Part shown: piece by piece, positions 34,968 to 46,526 of the stretch
Position numbering within the stretch: position 1 is the stretch's first letter
How the letters are laid out: each line of letters opens with the position of its first letter
Assembly (NCBI GenBank): GCA_947034895.1
Contig: OX344763.1
Location: 67,041,093-67,105,092, forward strand
Direction of reading: 5' to 3'
Length of the DNA stretch: 64,000 nt
DNA from: Rhytidiadelphus loreus
Lineage: Eukaryota > Streptophyta > Bryopsida > Hypnales > Hylocomiaceae
Made by a program: the position numbers and the translations under genes
Notes under the pieces: generated by a model
Database searches by the model: none
What the model was told of the DNA's origin: nothing
Seen by the model: only the letters and a program-made list of their open reading frames with translations

Positions 34968-36275
34968 GTCTAATCCCGAAAGACATGAATCAACAATCTT
35001 CTTTTGCAGGCCCAAGCTTCTTTCAAGTTCAAAGACTGGGAATCACGTAGTGATTAGCATTGAATAATTTATAGCTATGCTGATTGCCACGAACCGCAAT
35101 ATATCACGGGTTTCTAATTCCAAGTCGAATAAATTTCCTCCACCAAAAATCCTATTTCCACCGAAAATCCTAGCCTTGAGCTATTCTGTAGTTCAAGGAG
35201 TAAGATTGATCATCCTGCAGTGCAACACAAAGCATATTCACAATCATTGGTTTAGTTTTTTAAACCTATCCAGTCATTTATGTCCCTCACCGAATAATGT
35301 GTTGCTGGAACACAAATTATGGTTTTCTTTTCATCTTGCAACTCTGTAAAGTTCCACAGTGAACTTCTAAACTACATCGACATTCCTTGCGTCGACATTC
35401 ACGGCAAGCAGAAGCAACAAAAGAGAACATCAACTTACTTTGAATTCTGCAATGCCGAAAAGGGTATCCTCCTCTATACAAACATTGCAGCCCGTGGGCT
35501 AGACATCCCAGTAGTGGATTGGATCATTCAATATGACCCTCCAGATGACCCCAGAGAATACATTCACAAAGTGGGTCGGACTGCAAGAGGAGAAGGATCT
35601 CAAGGGTGTGCTCTCCTGTTTCTCATTCAACCCTAATTTGCAAAACGGCTCATTCCTTCTTGCTTAGTTTGTGAAACTCCCATGTTTGTTCCTAAGGTAG
35701 AAAAAACCGTGATGAATTCGAGGACCTGCTATTTGAATTGCATTGCACTAATTGCGCAGCAAGACATCATCAAATAAATTCCTCGCGCTCCACAAGCTCC
35801 AAAGGAACAAGTGCTACACTACTCTCTTGTAGTAAGAGCAATTAGAGTAGGGAGGGTTGATACAACGTTTTTCCTACAACATCTCACCTCCGTCCTACAA
35901 TTTCCATCACTCCTACGAGCTCAAATGAAAATGTCTCCAAACCAACTGCTAGAGTAGAGAAACAAGTCAGAATCCCACTACAAATCCTGCACAAGTGGGC
36001 ATTGGAGTACTACTTCCCACATTTAGTCATCCTAACACAACAATGCGAGAAATCTAGCCCTCAATTCACCACAATAGCCATACGTGCACCTGCAATAGAC
36101 TGCAGCATGCGATACCCTAGCTCTGCAAAAGCTCACAAGCTTGAGATCAAGGAGTCCTCAACCTCTCTCACCATGTCCATTCCTGCTCAACGCTTGCTGA
36201 TCTCCCTCCTTTGCGGAAACGGTAGTTTTACTCCTTGCGAATGCCTCATATCCTTGACGCTACTGGGCTCATGTC
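34968..36275 (+). repeat. Direct duplication, copy B, interrupted by a helicase fragment
   Basis: Same blocks as copy A in the same order, but about 440 bp longer. The extra sequence, roughly 35172-35627, replaces the junction that in copy A reads GAAAATCCTAAACCCTAGTTTGCGAAACGG. The extra sequence carries the DEAD-box fragment. Confidence 0.8.
35319..35636 (+). pseudogene. HAS1/DDX18-type DEAD-box RNA helicase fragment (C-terminal RecA-like domain)
   Basis: About 105 residues are open: motif-IV region [17 protein letters not shown], then [12 protein letters not shown], motif V as [11 protein letters not shown] (family consensus TDVAARGLD) and motif VI as [13 protein letters not shown] (usually HRVGRTAR). 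[12 protein letters not shown] and the [13 protein letters not shown] stretch are typical of HAS1/DDX18 helicases, which act in 60S ribosome assembly in the nucleolus. Missing: the whole N-terminal RecA domain with Walker A and DEAD box, and the C-terminal tail; the frame ends in unrelated sequence just after ALLFLI. So this is one captured piece (possibly one exon) of a parent gene located elsewhere. It is still open and little changed, suggesting a recent event. Confidence 0.88.
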
Positions 36276-36430
36276 CAGAGTTTGCACATGCAGTGATAGA
36301 CACCCTGCCAGTCACTCGCCCGCGAAAAGACTCAAGTGGTGCAACCCAACGAACTTCAGTTTTGAAAAAGGGATCGCATTTGGAGAGTGCGGCGGCTGAT
36401 CTGCAAACATGGAGGTTGATTTGGATTTGA

Positions 36431-37822
36431 CGGGAAGTCCTAAACCCTCATTGACTACCCTGAAGAATGAAATTAGGATCCTCCACACTAATTTTTTGAC
36501 ATTTGACACTATACAAATATTTTCAATTTTTGTACAAGACTCCACTACTTTTGAATAAGATATTGTTCTAATTGGGTCTCATGAATCTCTTTAGGTATAA
36601 ATGGAATTTTTTTTATATATAATATTTGTTTACCTTAATGGTTTATAAAGTAATTTTTTAATGTAAGGCAACCTAATTTTAGTATTTTGTATAGAATTAC
36701 ATTGAAGGATTATATAGTAGGTTATCTATTATACATTTTTTTTTTAAAATTCAATTTTCTTGCTTATCTAATGGGAATTCTAACCCAATTGGAAAAACAT
36801 ACATATGGATTTAGGACTTAGAGAAAAACATTGATATTTTTATTTATGATTCAAATTTTTTCAACAATTGGATTTTTTGAATAATTTAATGCATTTAAGA
36901 TGACTAAGAAATATAGAACTACTACATTAATTTTCTCCTAAATACTTGTATATAAGCTTCATGACATTGGTGACTTTGGTTCATCAAAGTATACATGAAT
37001 CATGACTCTAGAATTTTGTTACATTTTGAATTATTTGAACAAGTATATGAGTTTTGAAAAAAATATAAACTTCTTTAAATTTCTTCTTAAATTTTATGTC
37101 CAAACTCTATGATTTTGGTCCATTGAACCCTCTAAAAGTACAAATGAATAATTTAATTAATACCTCTTGTTTAAATTTTTTTTTTAAATTAGTATAACCA
37201 TGAATTCTAACTCTTTGACATATTTACAACTTGTTGGAATTCATATCTCTTACATTTCTTTAAGAATGCTTTGACTTTTATAGATTTAATACTTTAAGAA
37301 TAGTAGATGAATACTTTTATTTTTCATTCTCATTTTGAGGATAGGGGGAAAAAAAAGGATAAAGTATTCATCAAATCTATCCTTTGAAATATTTACAAAC
37401 TTATTTGGGTTTAGGATTTCATTTTTTTATGGACAAATTCCTTAACTTTTGGCCATTTAATCATTTAAAGTACAACATATAAATGATTTAGTTCTTTACT
37501 TTTGTTTGAAATTTGGAAAATAAATATTGTTCAATGTTTCTTTGAATTCTAGGTTTTTGATTATTTTAAGTATTTTCAACTTTTTGGTGGTTTTTTAATT
37601 CATTTTATTCAAATGTTGTAACTTAGAAATCCATACAATGCTTATATTATATAACCTTGATTTTGATTTGATCAATGAAAGGTTAGGTACCTCATTAGAA
37701 TTGACTACTTAGGCATTTTAATCAAGGGCTAGGTTTAATCCCACTACAACCATTGTTGGATTGCAAAATTCAAAAGGAGAAAATATAACTATGTAGTCAA
37801 AAGTTATGAAAATTGTTGGGCA
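36431..37822. other. AT-rich, no gene recognised
   Basis: Very AT-rich with poly-A and poly-T runs. No coding, RNA or repeat structure could be supported. Confidence 0.5.
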
Positions 37823-38747
37823 TTAACCTTTAAAGGACCATTGTCCCTTCGGGGGACAAATGCGTTTTCAGGCAGGTACCTACGGGCTGAAATTTTCTCC
37901 TAATTTTTGGAAACTTTTTTGGAAGATAGAAGAGCTAATTAGCTTCGTGGGAATATATATTTTTTACAATCGGTGCCCAAGAACAAAAGTTATGACCAAA
38001 TAAGCTAAAATCAGGGAACATGGGGTAGTGTGTGCACCAAAAAAGAAATTGTAATTTTATTTATTTTTTATTTTAGTATATTTTTCTCATAGATTATATT
38101 TTTGTCTATCTAGAAAGCTTTGATTCATTTCATTTGGATTTGTTATGAGAAAGTTATGGACATTCTTATTTTTCGGATAGTTAGAGCATTTTTTTGAAAA
38201 AAATAACTTGTAGGATTCATTTCTAAATGCAATTTTTCAATTTTTTTTTTCATGGTTTAGTTTACTTGTTAGAACAATCTCACCATTAGGATCACTGCAT
38301 TTTAATTCCATCTAAAATATATGAATATTTTGGATTTTCCTTCTATCTTGTACCTATTTTTATTTAACAATTTTTTTAAGAATAATAATTAAGTTTTTTT
38401 GAATTTTCTTTTTTGTAATAGACTCTCAACTCAATTCTCCAATACAAAGATTTAAAGCTCAAAACTCTATAGTGCAAAAATTTTAAGTTAAAAATGTTCA
38501 GAGTCAAAAAATCTAGTCCTACAATGTGCTGAAAAACTTGTTTTTCCACTTTAAATGCAAATATCTTCAACCTGTGTGGTCTAAAATTCTGAAATTTATT
38601 CCACACTTTTTCATACTAGTTAGCTATAAGATCCTATAGTTAGATGTGGAAAAAAAACAATTAAATTTTTTTTTAACTCTTTGCTATAGAAATGGTAGTT
38701 TTCATTGTTTTTTGGCAGAAAAAAGGCCTTGGTCCTTTAGGGGTTAA
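37823..38747. mobile_element. Candidate non-autonomous DNA transposon with TTAA-flanked inverted ends
   Basis: The left end reads TTAACCTTTAAAGGACCA; the right end, in reverse complement, reads TTAACCCCTAAAGGACCA (16 of 18 identical). If TTAA is the target duplication, the inverted repeat starts CC(T/C)(T/C)TAAAGGACCA, as in piggyBac-type elements. Inside the left end is GGCAGGTACCTACGGG. A second left end (CCCTTAATGGACCA, then GGCAGGTACCTACG) lies at 41534-41595, and a second right end at 38848-38866. No transposase is present. Confidence 0.45.
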
Positions 38748-38909
38748 AGCTACATCCTAGGAAAATATTGTGTGAAAATATCAAAGAAAAACAAAATTCA
38801 ATTTGTAATGAGCTGCTTGAAATTGCTATATTACCAAAAAAAAGCACTTTGATCCTTTAGGGGTTAAGGTGAATAAAATCCATTAAAATTGCTATTTTTA
38901 TAAATTTAA

Positions 38910-39420
38910 CTCTATTGGGAGATCTCCCAATGAACATTCTCCTTGAGCTTGTTACTGACCCTTGTTTATTCCTATATTGGGAGATTTCCTGATGAACATT
39001 CTCCCTATGCTTGTTATTGATCCTTTTTTATTTCTCTGTTGGGAGTTCCCAATTTCACGATGAACATTCTCATTGCGCTTGTTACTGACCCTTTTCTATT
39101 TTGGTACTAGGAGATCTTACGATGAACATTCTCCCTATGCTTGTTACTGACCCTTTTTTATTTCTATATTGGGAGATCTGACGATGAACATTCTCCCTAT
39201 GCTTGTTCTTGTTCCTTTTTTATTTCTCGTTGGACTTGTTATTGACCCTTTATTATTTCTGTATTGGGAGATCTCCCGATGAACATTCTCACTGTGCTTG
39301 TTATTGAATCTTTTTTATTTTTCTATTAGGAAATCTCTCAATGAACATTCTCCCTTTGCTTGTTGCTAATCCTTTTGTATTTCTCTATTGGGAGATCTCC
39401 TGATGAGCATTCATAGCATT
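38910..39420 (+). repeat. 62-bp tandem repeat, about eight copies
   Basis: GATGAACATTCTCCC-like marker at 38932, 38994, 39062, 39124, 39186, 39281, 39343 and 39405 (the last changed to GAGCATTC). Spacing is 62 bp except where a unit is partial (95) or carries extra bases (68). Units include TATTGGGAGATCTCCCGATG and TGCTTGTTACTGACCC. The first unit has the perfect 16-bp palindrome TTGGGAGATCTCCCAA at 38915-38930. Confidence 0.88.
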
Positions 39421-41229
39421 CAGTAGCAAAGCAGCAGTTTGGCTTCCCTCAATGAAATGGTGTGGAATATTCTACACCATCAATAACTAAAAGGCAAGGT
39501 GTCAAAGTTAGAGAAACTAGGTTGCAAATGTGCAACTTGGTCACAAATTAAATGCATGGGCTGACATGTGACAATTGCCCCATTTGAGTGATTAAATTCC
39601 CAAGAGAGTCAAAGGAAGTGAACTCCCCCATTGATGATGGGAATTAATTTTGGGCTGCATGGTTGAAGTAGGGGGATATTCAAAAAATAGAAGCTGTAAG
39701 TACATGTAGTTAGTTACAGTAGAAGTGCCATCTGACCAATGTACGTCGGTGCATCCAAATGGAGAATAAAGAAGAAAAGAAAAAGGGGCACAATCAATTC
39801 AATTGGCCTCCAATGCAATTCCATTTCATTTGTGCCAATAGTGAGAGGTCATGCTGACCTCTTCAGTTGCTTCAATCTCACCATTACAATTACTGGATTT
39901 CAATTCCATTTTCTAGGTATTAAACATTTAAAATTCCCTTCTCTCTCACATGTGTTTGAACCTAAAAAAAAAATTGAAAATGAAATTAAGATATTTTTAT
40001 ATTAATTTTTCTTCCTATACTATGTATTCAATTCTTCAACACAAAATTGATTTAATTCAAAATTTGTAGTGCAAAAAAATTTAGGTACTAATGTTAAAAA
40101 AGATTTAGGAATTTGAAATGGGGGAAGTGAAAAAGATTTAGGTACTAAAGGTCAACATGACTTCTCACTATTTGACCCTCTCAATGTTTTCTTATATTTT
40201 TGAAATTGTAAAACTTTATTTTCAAATTTAAAACATGTTTACAAACACTTAAGAGAGCAAAGGCAAAAACGTTTGGCAAAGGCAAAGGAATAATGAATAG
40301 TGATCGTAGCCAAAGGATAGAAACTCTCATCAATGAACCATTGTCTATATAGAGCAATAGACTAGAAAAATGGTCTACAAGATGATGTATGTGAACAATT
40401 AGCCTAGTTGTTGGTCTTCCTATGGTCATTTAAGCGTTGTTTTCATTAGTGCTTTTAAAAAAACACTCATCCAGGCCTTTAGTACTAAAAAATTACTATT
40501 TATAGTGGAAAGTATAAGCATATGGTTTTTTCATGTGAAACTTACCATATTCGAGTGATTTGCACATGCATTTGCCTATTGGAGAACCTATTGTATGACC
40601 TCCAAGAAACATTTTTATGAACAAATAAAATAAAATTCATTTTTATAATATTGAAAAAAATAAACTCTAATATTATCTATAACATTGTTTTTAAATAAGT
40701 GTAGTACTAGAATGTACATTATTTAGGTTATTCAAAATTCAAAATTATACATGAAGCATTTCAAATTTCTATTACGTATCTATAATATGGAAGTCTACAT
40801 TTTTATCATATACTTAGATATAAAATTAAACAACTTCATTAGAAGTTTTAAAAAATTGCAAAACAATTTAAAGAATCTAAGAATATATTGGCAAGGTAGA
40901 ATTGTCCTTCTAAAATTTTAAATACCAGTTCCCTACTTTTATATACTGAAAAGAATTTTAGCAATTATAATCCCTCAAAGCATACAATTAAGTGTCTCCT
41001 ATCTTATTGTGTATGTACATGCCATCTTTATATTGAAATCAAAATCTTGAACTTGTAATTCTATTTTTATTTTCATGGTAGAAATTTGATAAGATAAGGA
41101 TGATTATCTTAGATTTAATTTTGGAAATAAAAAAGTGGGTGTAAATAAAGACACAATAAAGTATGGGGTGCCATTTGGTACATGCACCTTACCTTTGTGT
41201 CTCATATATTTAACCTTTAAAAGACTTTT
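39421..41229. other. AT-rich, no gene recognised
   Basis: No supported coding sequence. Short open frames without protein character. Confidence 0.5.
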
Positions 41230-41232
41230 AAT

Positions 41233-41394
41233 CACTACAAGAAAACAAGGATAAAAACAACTTGACCACAATGACAACAGCAGTCATTTGCAGTCATTAT
41301 AGTCATTTTGCAATCATTTTGGAGTCATTTTGTAGTAAATTGATTGTTGCAGTCACTGTGGTCAAATCATTTTTATCCCTATTTTCTTGTAGTG
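41233..41394. mobile_element. CACTA-type MITE, 162 bp, with 3-bp target duplication
   Basis: Starts CACTACAAGAAAACAAGGAT and ends with the reverse complement of CACTACAAGAAAATAGGGAT; imperfect inverted repeats extend to about 43 bp (GATAAAAA and TTGACCACA are shared). The flanks are AAT at 41230-41232 and AAT at 41395-41397, the 3-bp duplication expected of CACTA (En/Spm) elements. The centre is made of GTCATTTTG-like short repeats. It has no coding capacity. Confidence 0.88.
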
Positions 41395-41533
41395 AATGTC
41401 CAAACTACTTCAAACTTCATAAAATTTGTACATGCAAAAGTACATTTTAAAATTTTGATATGTTCCACACATATTAATATATACCTAATATTGAATCTAA
41501 ATTTTTCTGAACTGAAAAAATCAAGTTAAATTG

Positions 41534-41900
41534 AACCCTTAATGGACCAAATTGTATTTTTTGGCAACATAGAAATTTTGGGCAGGTACCTACGAATGGA
41601 ATTTTTTTTTTTCTTTGAAATTTTCACAAAACATTTTTGTGAGGAGTAGCTTTAAGGCCTAACGATTTTCATAACTTCAGACTACATGGTTCAAAAGTTA
41701 TTGTATGATATGTAGTTTTCATTGCCCAGCAGACAATCCAAGCAACCAAAAAAAATTCTTTAAACATCACTTTTAAAAAAAATTAAAATTTGAAATTGGT
41801 CCTTTAGATTTATATCTATGTGGAAGGCTTTGAATCATTCCATTTGGATCAATGAATGAAAAGTTATGAGGAGTTTTAGTTTGTGGTAGTTTATGGATAG
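41534..41900 (+). mobile_element. Second copy of the TTAA-end repeat family (partial)
   Basis: CCCTTAATGGACCA then GGCAGGTACCTACG reproduces the left end at 37823. Further in, GGCTTTGAATCATTCCATTTGGATC resembles the block near 38110-38150 and, in reverse orientation, near 21000-21060. No right end was found within 1 kb. Confidence 0.4.
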
Positions 41901-44345
41901 TTATGGAATTTCTATTCTAAAATAAACTTTGAAATCCTATATCTTATTCAAGTTTCAATATGTTTTAAAAAAAAAAAGAAAACATTAGGTGTACATTATT
42001 TCATACTACATGCATCTTTCAAAAAATAAAAAATTGGCAAGTAATAATAAATGAAGGAATAAAGAGGCAGCTAATTTCTTTCAAAAGGATTACTAGTTGC
42101 AAAGGTGATAATGTTTTAGTGAACAAGTAGTATCTTTTCTTTTTGTTATCATTTTAAAACATGCATAATAGAGTTCTAGGAATTAGAATGTATTTTTTTG
42201 ACTACCTTTAATGCCCTTCAAATAAATCTCCTCATAACTTTTACCTCATTCTCAGAAATGAAATGCTTCTAATGTTATATCTATGTAAATAGGTATTATT
42301 CTAATAATCCAATGTAATTAATTATTCTTCTCTACAATATGTTTTGAGCTATTTGTTTTGACATTGAATATAGTGCCTTCTAATTTTTGCAAGCTCTATT
42401 GGAATGACCTTGAATAGAACTTCACACATTTTACAAAAATGTTAACGGCATCCATTCCAAGAAATTTATATAAAATTTCCAGATTCTAATTCCAACAAAG
42501 CCTTCTCAAGTTCTCCCAAAAACTAAAGTGGGTTCCTTAGTCATCTAGGAAATAATCTCTAAATGCATAAGCTACAACATTTTGTTTCTAGAAAACTTTA
42601 AAACTAAAACTAAAATTATAAAATTCTTCTTTTTCATAGTTAAGTTTTGATCGTTTTATATATTTATAGTACTTCTAGGTGAATACCCTTTAAAATTAAA
42701 TATGATGCCAAAAAATTAATCTGGATAAAAGGTACTTATTGAAGCCAATCATGACTTCTTTAGTGTTGAAGGCCCTTAGAAATGATCCTCAGATACACTG
42801 AATATTGAAAAATATATCAATGAAAATTCATTCAAGATCCCTTCAATAGTTTATGCTTATTTTTATTATGTCCTTTCACCTCATCTGTTTTGCAAGACTT
42901 GAATATGAAAATTGGGCATGCAAAAAAATGATTCACATATTTGTAATGATTTTCAAGTTTTATCCCTTTTTTTATTGAATATTACATTTCTTCTATGCAT
43001 TTGTGATTTTTTTTTTTCTCTTCATTCTTTTATAGCATGTTTGTTTAACATTATGCAATTTCGATTCAAAATAAGTAGTAAAATTTTTGAACACCTCATC
43101 TTATTGATTTGTTTAAAGCAAGCTTGAAGAAGTTCAAAAACAGCATTTGACATTTAAAGGTTCATGTCATTGCAATGGATGCTTCTTGAAAGGATAAGGT
43201 GCCACATGTTGCAATGTTGTAGCTCCTTGAAAGGATAAGGTTATCTTCAAAGCTTTGATAACACCCCGGGGATTGACTGGCTGTAGTTTGTTGATAGAAT
43301 TTGTGTGCCCCATTGTCCAGACTATATATCTAGACGACACCACATACCCATTGAATGTATTCTAAAGTCATCTTTAACTAATATGTCACTTTTTTCTTGA
43401 ATCCTGTCAAGCTGACTATGTTCACAATGTATTCATTTTATTATCTAAGATTTGGTTTTCATGTTTGTGTAGGCGGAGTAGTGTTTGAGCAATGTCTCAA
43501 ATGGACGGGTCCTGCCAAAGCATAGGTCTTTGTATGCCCAACTACAAAGATTTTGCTACTCCTATACGATACAGAGATTCACCCGGATATTCCCCCCTAT
43601 TAGTTCTACACCCCATTTGCTAAATTCTTGCTTTGGTCTTCAATAACTTGGTATTGTATAATACGATCTTCAAGTAGGATCCAGATACAGCAGTTCAGTA
43701 TGGAGTAACTCAAGTTCGATTACATGTACATGAAAGGATTCCTAGCAATGCTTATTCACGTTATTTGCTTGTCCAGGTTGTTCGTCCACTTTCAGCTTAC
43801 AAAATGAACGTACAAGTTACATGTGCAACTAGAGAAGGATAATATCATACAAAAACACCATCTTCTAACATTCATCGTGCATTTTCTTCAGCCAAATGAC
43901 GTAATCGTCCATTACAACTTTTGAATTTTTGAATGATAGTTCGACATTGATCCCAACTCGGACTACGAACTCACTATAGGTGGACTTTGTTTACCAAATT
44001 TCCACAGAAAATTTGTTTTGTGATCTATCTCTTCTTCAATTCATTAGTTTAAAAGTAATAATAGCCAATATCGATATATGGCGAAGAAAGTGTATGATGA
44101 ATGTTATAACATGGTAAGCTTAAAGATCTGAAGCCGTGTTCGATTCTGCAACCTACTTATATTCAAATATTTTGAAAATTGTTGAATCTTGGAAGTTCTA
44201 AGACATGTAGTTCGAGTTTACAAAACCAGCTATTTAATAAATTCTATGGGTGTATATTGCGTAGTCCTGTACAATGTTTTTCTTATAATCTAGCCTTCAT
44301 TTTCTACACACAGCTCTGTGTCAGTGAAGAATGCATATTCAAATT
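41901..44345. other. AT-rich, no gene recognised
   Basis: Poly-A and poly-T runs and short open frames. From about 43450 the base composition is less extreme, but no coding sequence is recognised. Confidence 0.5.
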
Positions 44346-44348
44346 CTA

Positions 44349-44550
44349 TTGTTTAAGTCATACAACTACTATTGTGGCAAAAGTGGCAATATGAGTAGAA
44401 GTGCCATTGGTCCCTTCCACAACTTTGTAGTCATCAGTCACTGCAAAGGCTGCTTGTTCTACCAATTGATCTTCGAAGACTTCCACAAAGAGAGAGATTG
44501 GACCTTCTCCCCAACCTATAGTACATCTTCAATCATCTCACCTCTCAACA
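44349..44550 (-). pseudogene. Short coding-like fragment, unknown
   Basis: The minus strand reads GWGEGPISLFVEVFEDQLVE then AAFAVTDDYKVVEGTNGT in one frame before a stop. The balanced composition is unlike the surrounding AT-rich DNA and suggests a relic of a protein gene. No family recognised and neither end is defined. Confidence 0.3.
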
Positions 44551-44934
44551 ATGATTGGAGAGAAATTTTCTTTTTAGACATGGGGTTCATGTTGGACCTT
44601 CTATAGCGTGCTATTCAGGACCATGGTGTAAACTTTTCTTCATGGAGGCAATCACTGTCATTTTCTTTGTATTCTCCCTAGCGTTACTTATGCACGTTTT
44701 GAATCTCGTTAGAAGACCCTACATTGATTCTTAGTGGAAATGACTATTTTTCACCTTTTTTATTGCGGCTATTTATTGGATTGCCTCGTACTGCGCAATA
44801 TAACTGCAGCAGGCCCAATAGTGTGGGTTTACACGCTGCGGTCTAACAATGACAGCGAACGACTCCTCTACCCGCGGGTGTCTACCCAAAAAAAGTTCCA
44901 GTGTCTTGTTGCCACTGTTTTGCTCGCCTGCACC

Positions 44935-44988
44935 CACATGTCCCATGTGCCCCATGCCCCATGCCCCATGTCCCATGCGCCCATCAGT
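44935..44988 (+). repeat. CCCCATG heptamer repeat
   Basis: CCCATGTGCCCCATGCCCCATGCCCCATGTCCCATG-type sequence, about six units of 7-9 bp, about 370-420 bp upstream of the AT-hook gene start. Confidence 0.8.
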
Positions 44989-45351
44989 TTTAAAAATGTT
45001 CCGATAGTGTTTGGGCGCGGCTTCATTTAAAAATGAGAGTGTAGTGTTTTGGCACATTTTTCCTGATATATTGTTTAGGGTTTGGGAATGTAACGTTTCT
45101 TTAGTTGAGGACGGATTAGCGTGTGGTTTAGGGTTCAGTCGCCGTTTACACAACGATTTTCTGCCAATGTTTACTTTGTGTTCCTTCGAAGGGTGTTGTT
45201 GATGCCGTCTGCAGCTACTCAGTTTGTAGTTGGTTAATTTTCCCGGACTACCGTCGTCTTTCCTTGCATACTATTGCATCTCTATCAATTTACCGTCATT
45301 TGGATTTAGGGCTTTCCTGTGTTTTAGGCGGTTTAGAAGTGTAGGCTTGCA

Positions 45352-46526
45352 ATGGAAGCTAGCTTCAATTCCGAAACGACGGCGGATTTGGCAACCGATC
45401 TTCCAACACTATCGCCGGTGCCTTGGGTTGACTTGTATAAAGGTCAATTCTTGACACACTTGCAGCAAATAGAAGCTAAGGTTCAGCATCCGCCAGCAGG
45501 GCTTATATGCAAGGCAGATCTGCTTTGGGAGCTTCGGGAGACACATCGGCCCCGGCTATTACCGGACACAAAAAAAACCCGCGCAGTTGTTGTGGAGCAG
45601 TGTTTCATTCTCACTAGTAGAATGGACGACTTCATTTGCGGGATGGAGACGGGGGGCGGGGTTGCCCCGTCCAAGTATGTCAAGATACGTACGCAACTAG
45701 AAAAAACACACAGTTGTGTCTACGCTACTAGTATTACCCCCAAAGAGGTGACGCGGTAAGTGAACTAAGAATCCCCTATGCCCGTGGGTTGTTTTTCCTA
45801 GAGTATTTCGGGGTTGTTCTTATGGATGCGTTATTTTTGAGTACAGGTATCACTGCCAATATGGTCCCCAAGACCATAGTGGAAACATCAAAGCAGTGAC
45901 ATTTGTGTTGCTGCCGAAACAGAGACCGAAGGTGCTTGTCGTTGGAGCTACGAAGAGTAAACGAACTTCAAAAAAATTAGGCCTGCTCTTAGAGGATGAA
46001 GTCCAGCCTTTCCCTGAAATGAAAAGAAAGGGAAGGCTAGTGAAAAAAACTGGAGATCCCTATTTAGGCCAGCCTATCAAAGAAAAAAAGCCTAGGGGAA
46101 GGCCTAAGGGAAAAACCAGCAGTGTGGGTGCACAAGCCCCCCCCCAAGAGAAGAAGACACGCAGAAGGCCCAAGAAGAGGGTTGCACCTGAGGCTGAGAC
46201 ACTGGCTGAAGAAGAGCAGAACAGACGGGGAAGGCCAGTAAGTGGCACGGAGGGTCCATGTGAAACAGAGCCTGCCGAAGAGAAGGGGAAGACCGAAGAA
46301 GGTGATGTCCACTGTCGTTCGAAATGCACAACCTACATTGCTACCAATGTCAGAACCTCCTCGAAATATTGAAGGCTCAGATGTAGTGCTTTCAGAGTCC
46401 ACGAAGGTTAAGAAAATTTGTAAGGCTGTTCCCTGCAAGCGGACAAAGCCTTCTAAGAAACCGGCAATTATGTTGTCCGCAAGGGTCCTTGAACTTGACC
46501 TCAATGCTCCACCACAAAAAAGCTAA
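45352..46526 (+). pseudogene. AT-hook protein with C-terminal EAR-like motif (one intron, one frame break)
   Basis: Role inferred: minor-groove DNA binding, perhaps transcriptional repression, in the nucleus. ATG 45352 is in a good context (GCAATGG). Exon 1 (45352-45755) encodes an unassigned globular part; the intron 45756-45846 has GTAAGT and TACAG ends and rejoins in frame (ACG CG|G TAT CAC). Exon 2 has AT-hooks KPRGRPKGK, TRRRPKKR and RRGRPVSG. Near 46245-46280 the frame must shift by one base to reach the fourth hook KRRGRPKKV and a Lys-rich tail ending LELDLNAPPQKS, which contains DLNxxP, a plant EAR-type repression motif. Without the shift the protein stops at 46372. It converges with, and slightly overlaps, the minus-strand zinc-finger gene. 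Host gene or transposon passenger cannot be decided. Confidence 0.6.

Noticed and set aside
34388..36430. Plus-strand frames shared by duplication copies A and B
   Set aside because: They resemble each other only because the DNA is duplicated; the frames differ in length and show no recognisable domain.
46060..46504. Several minus-strand frames opposite the AT-hook gene
   Set aside because: They are Ser/Leu/Phe-rich shadows of the Lys/Pro/Arg-rich plus-strand coding sequence.
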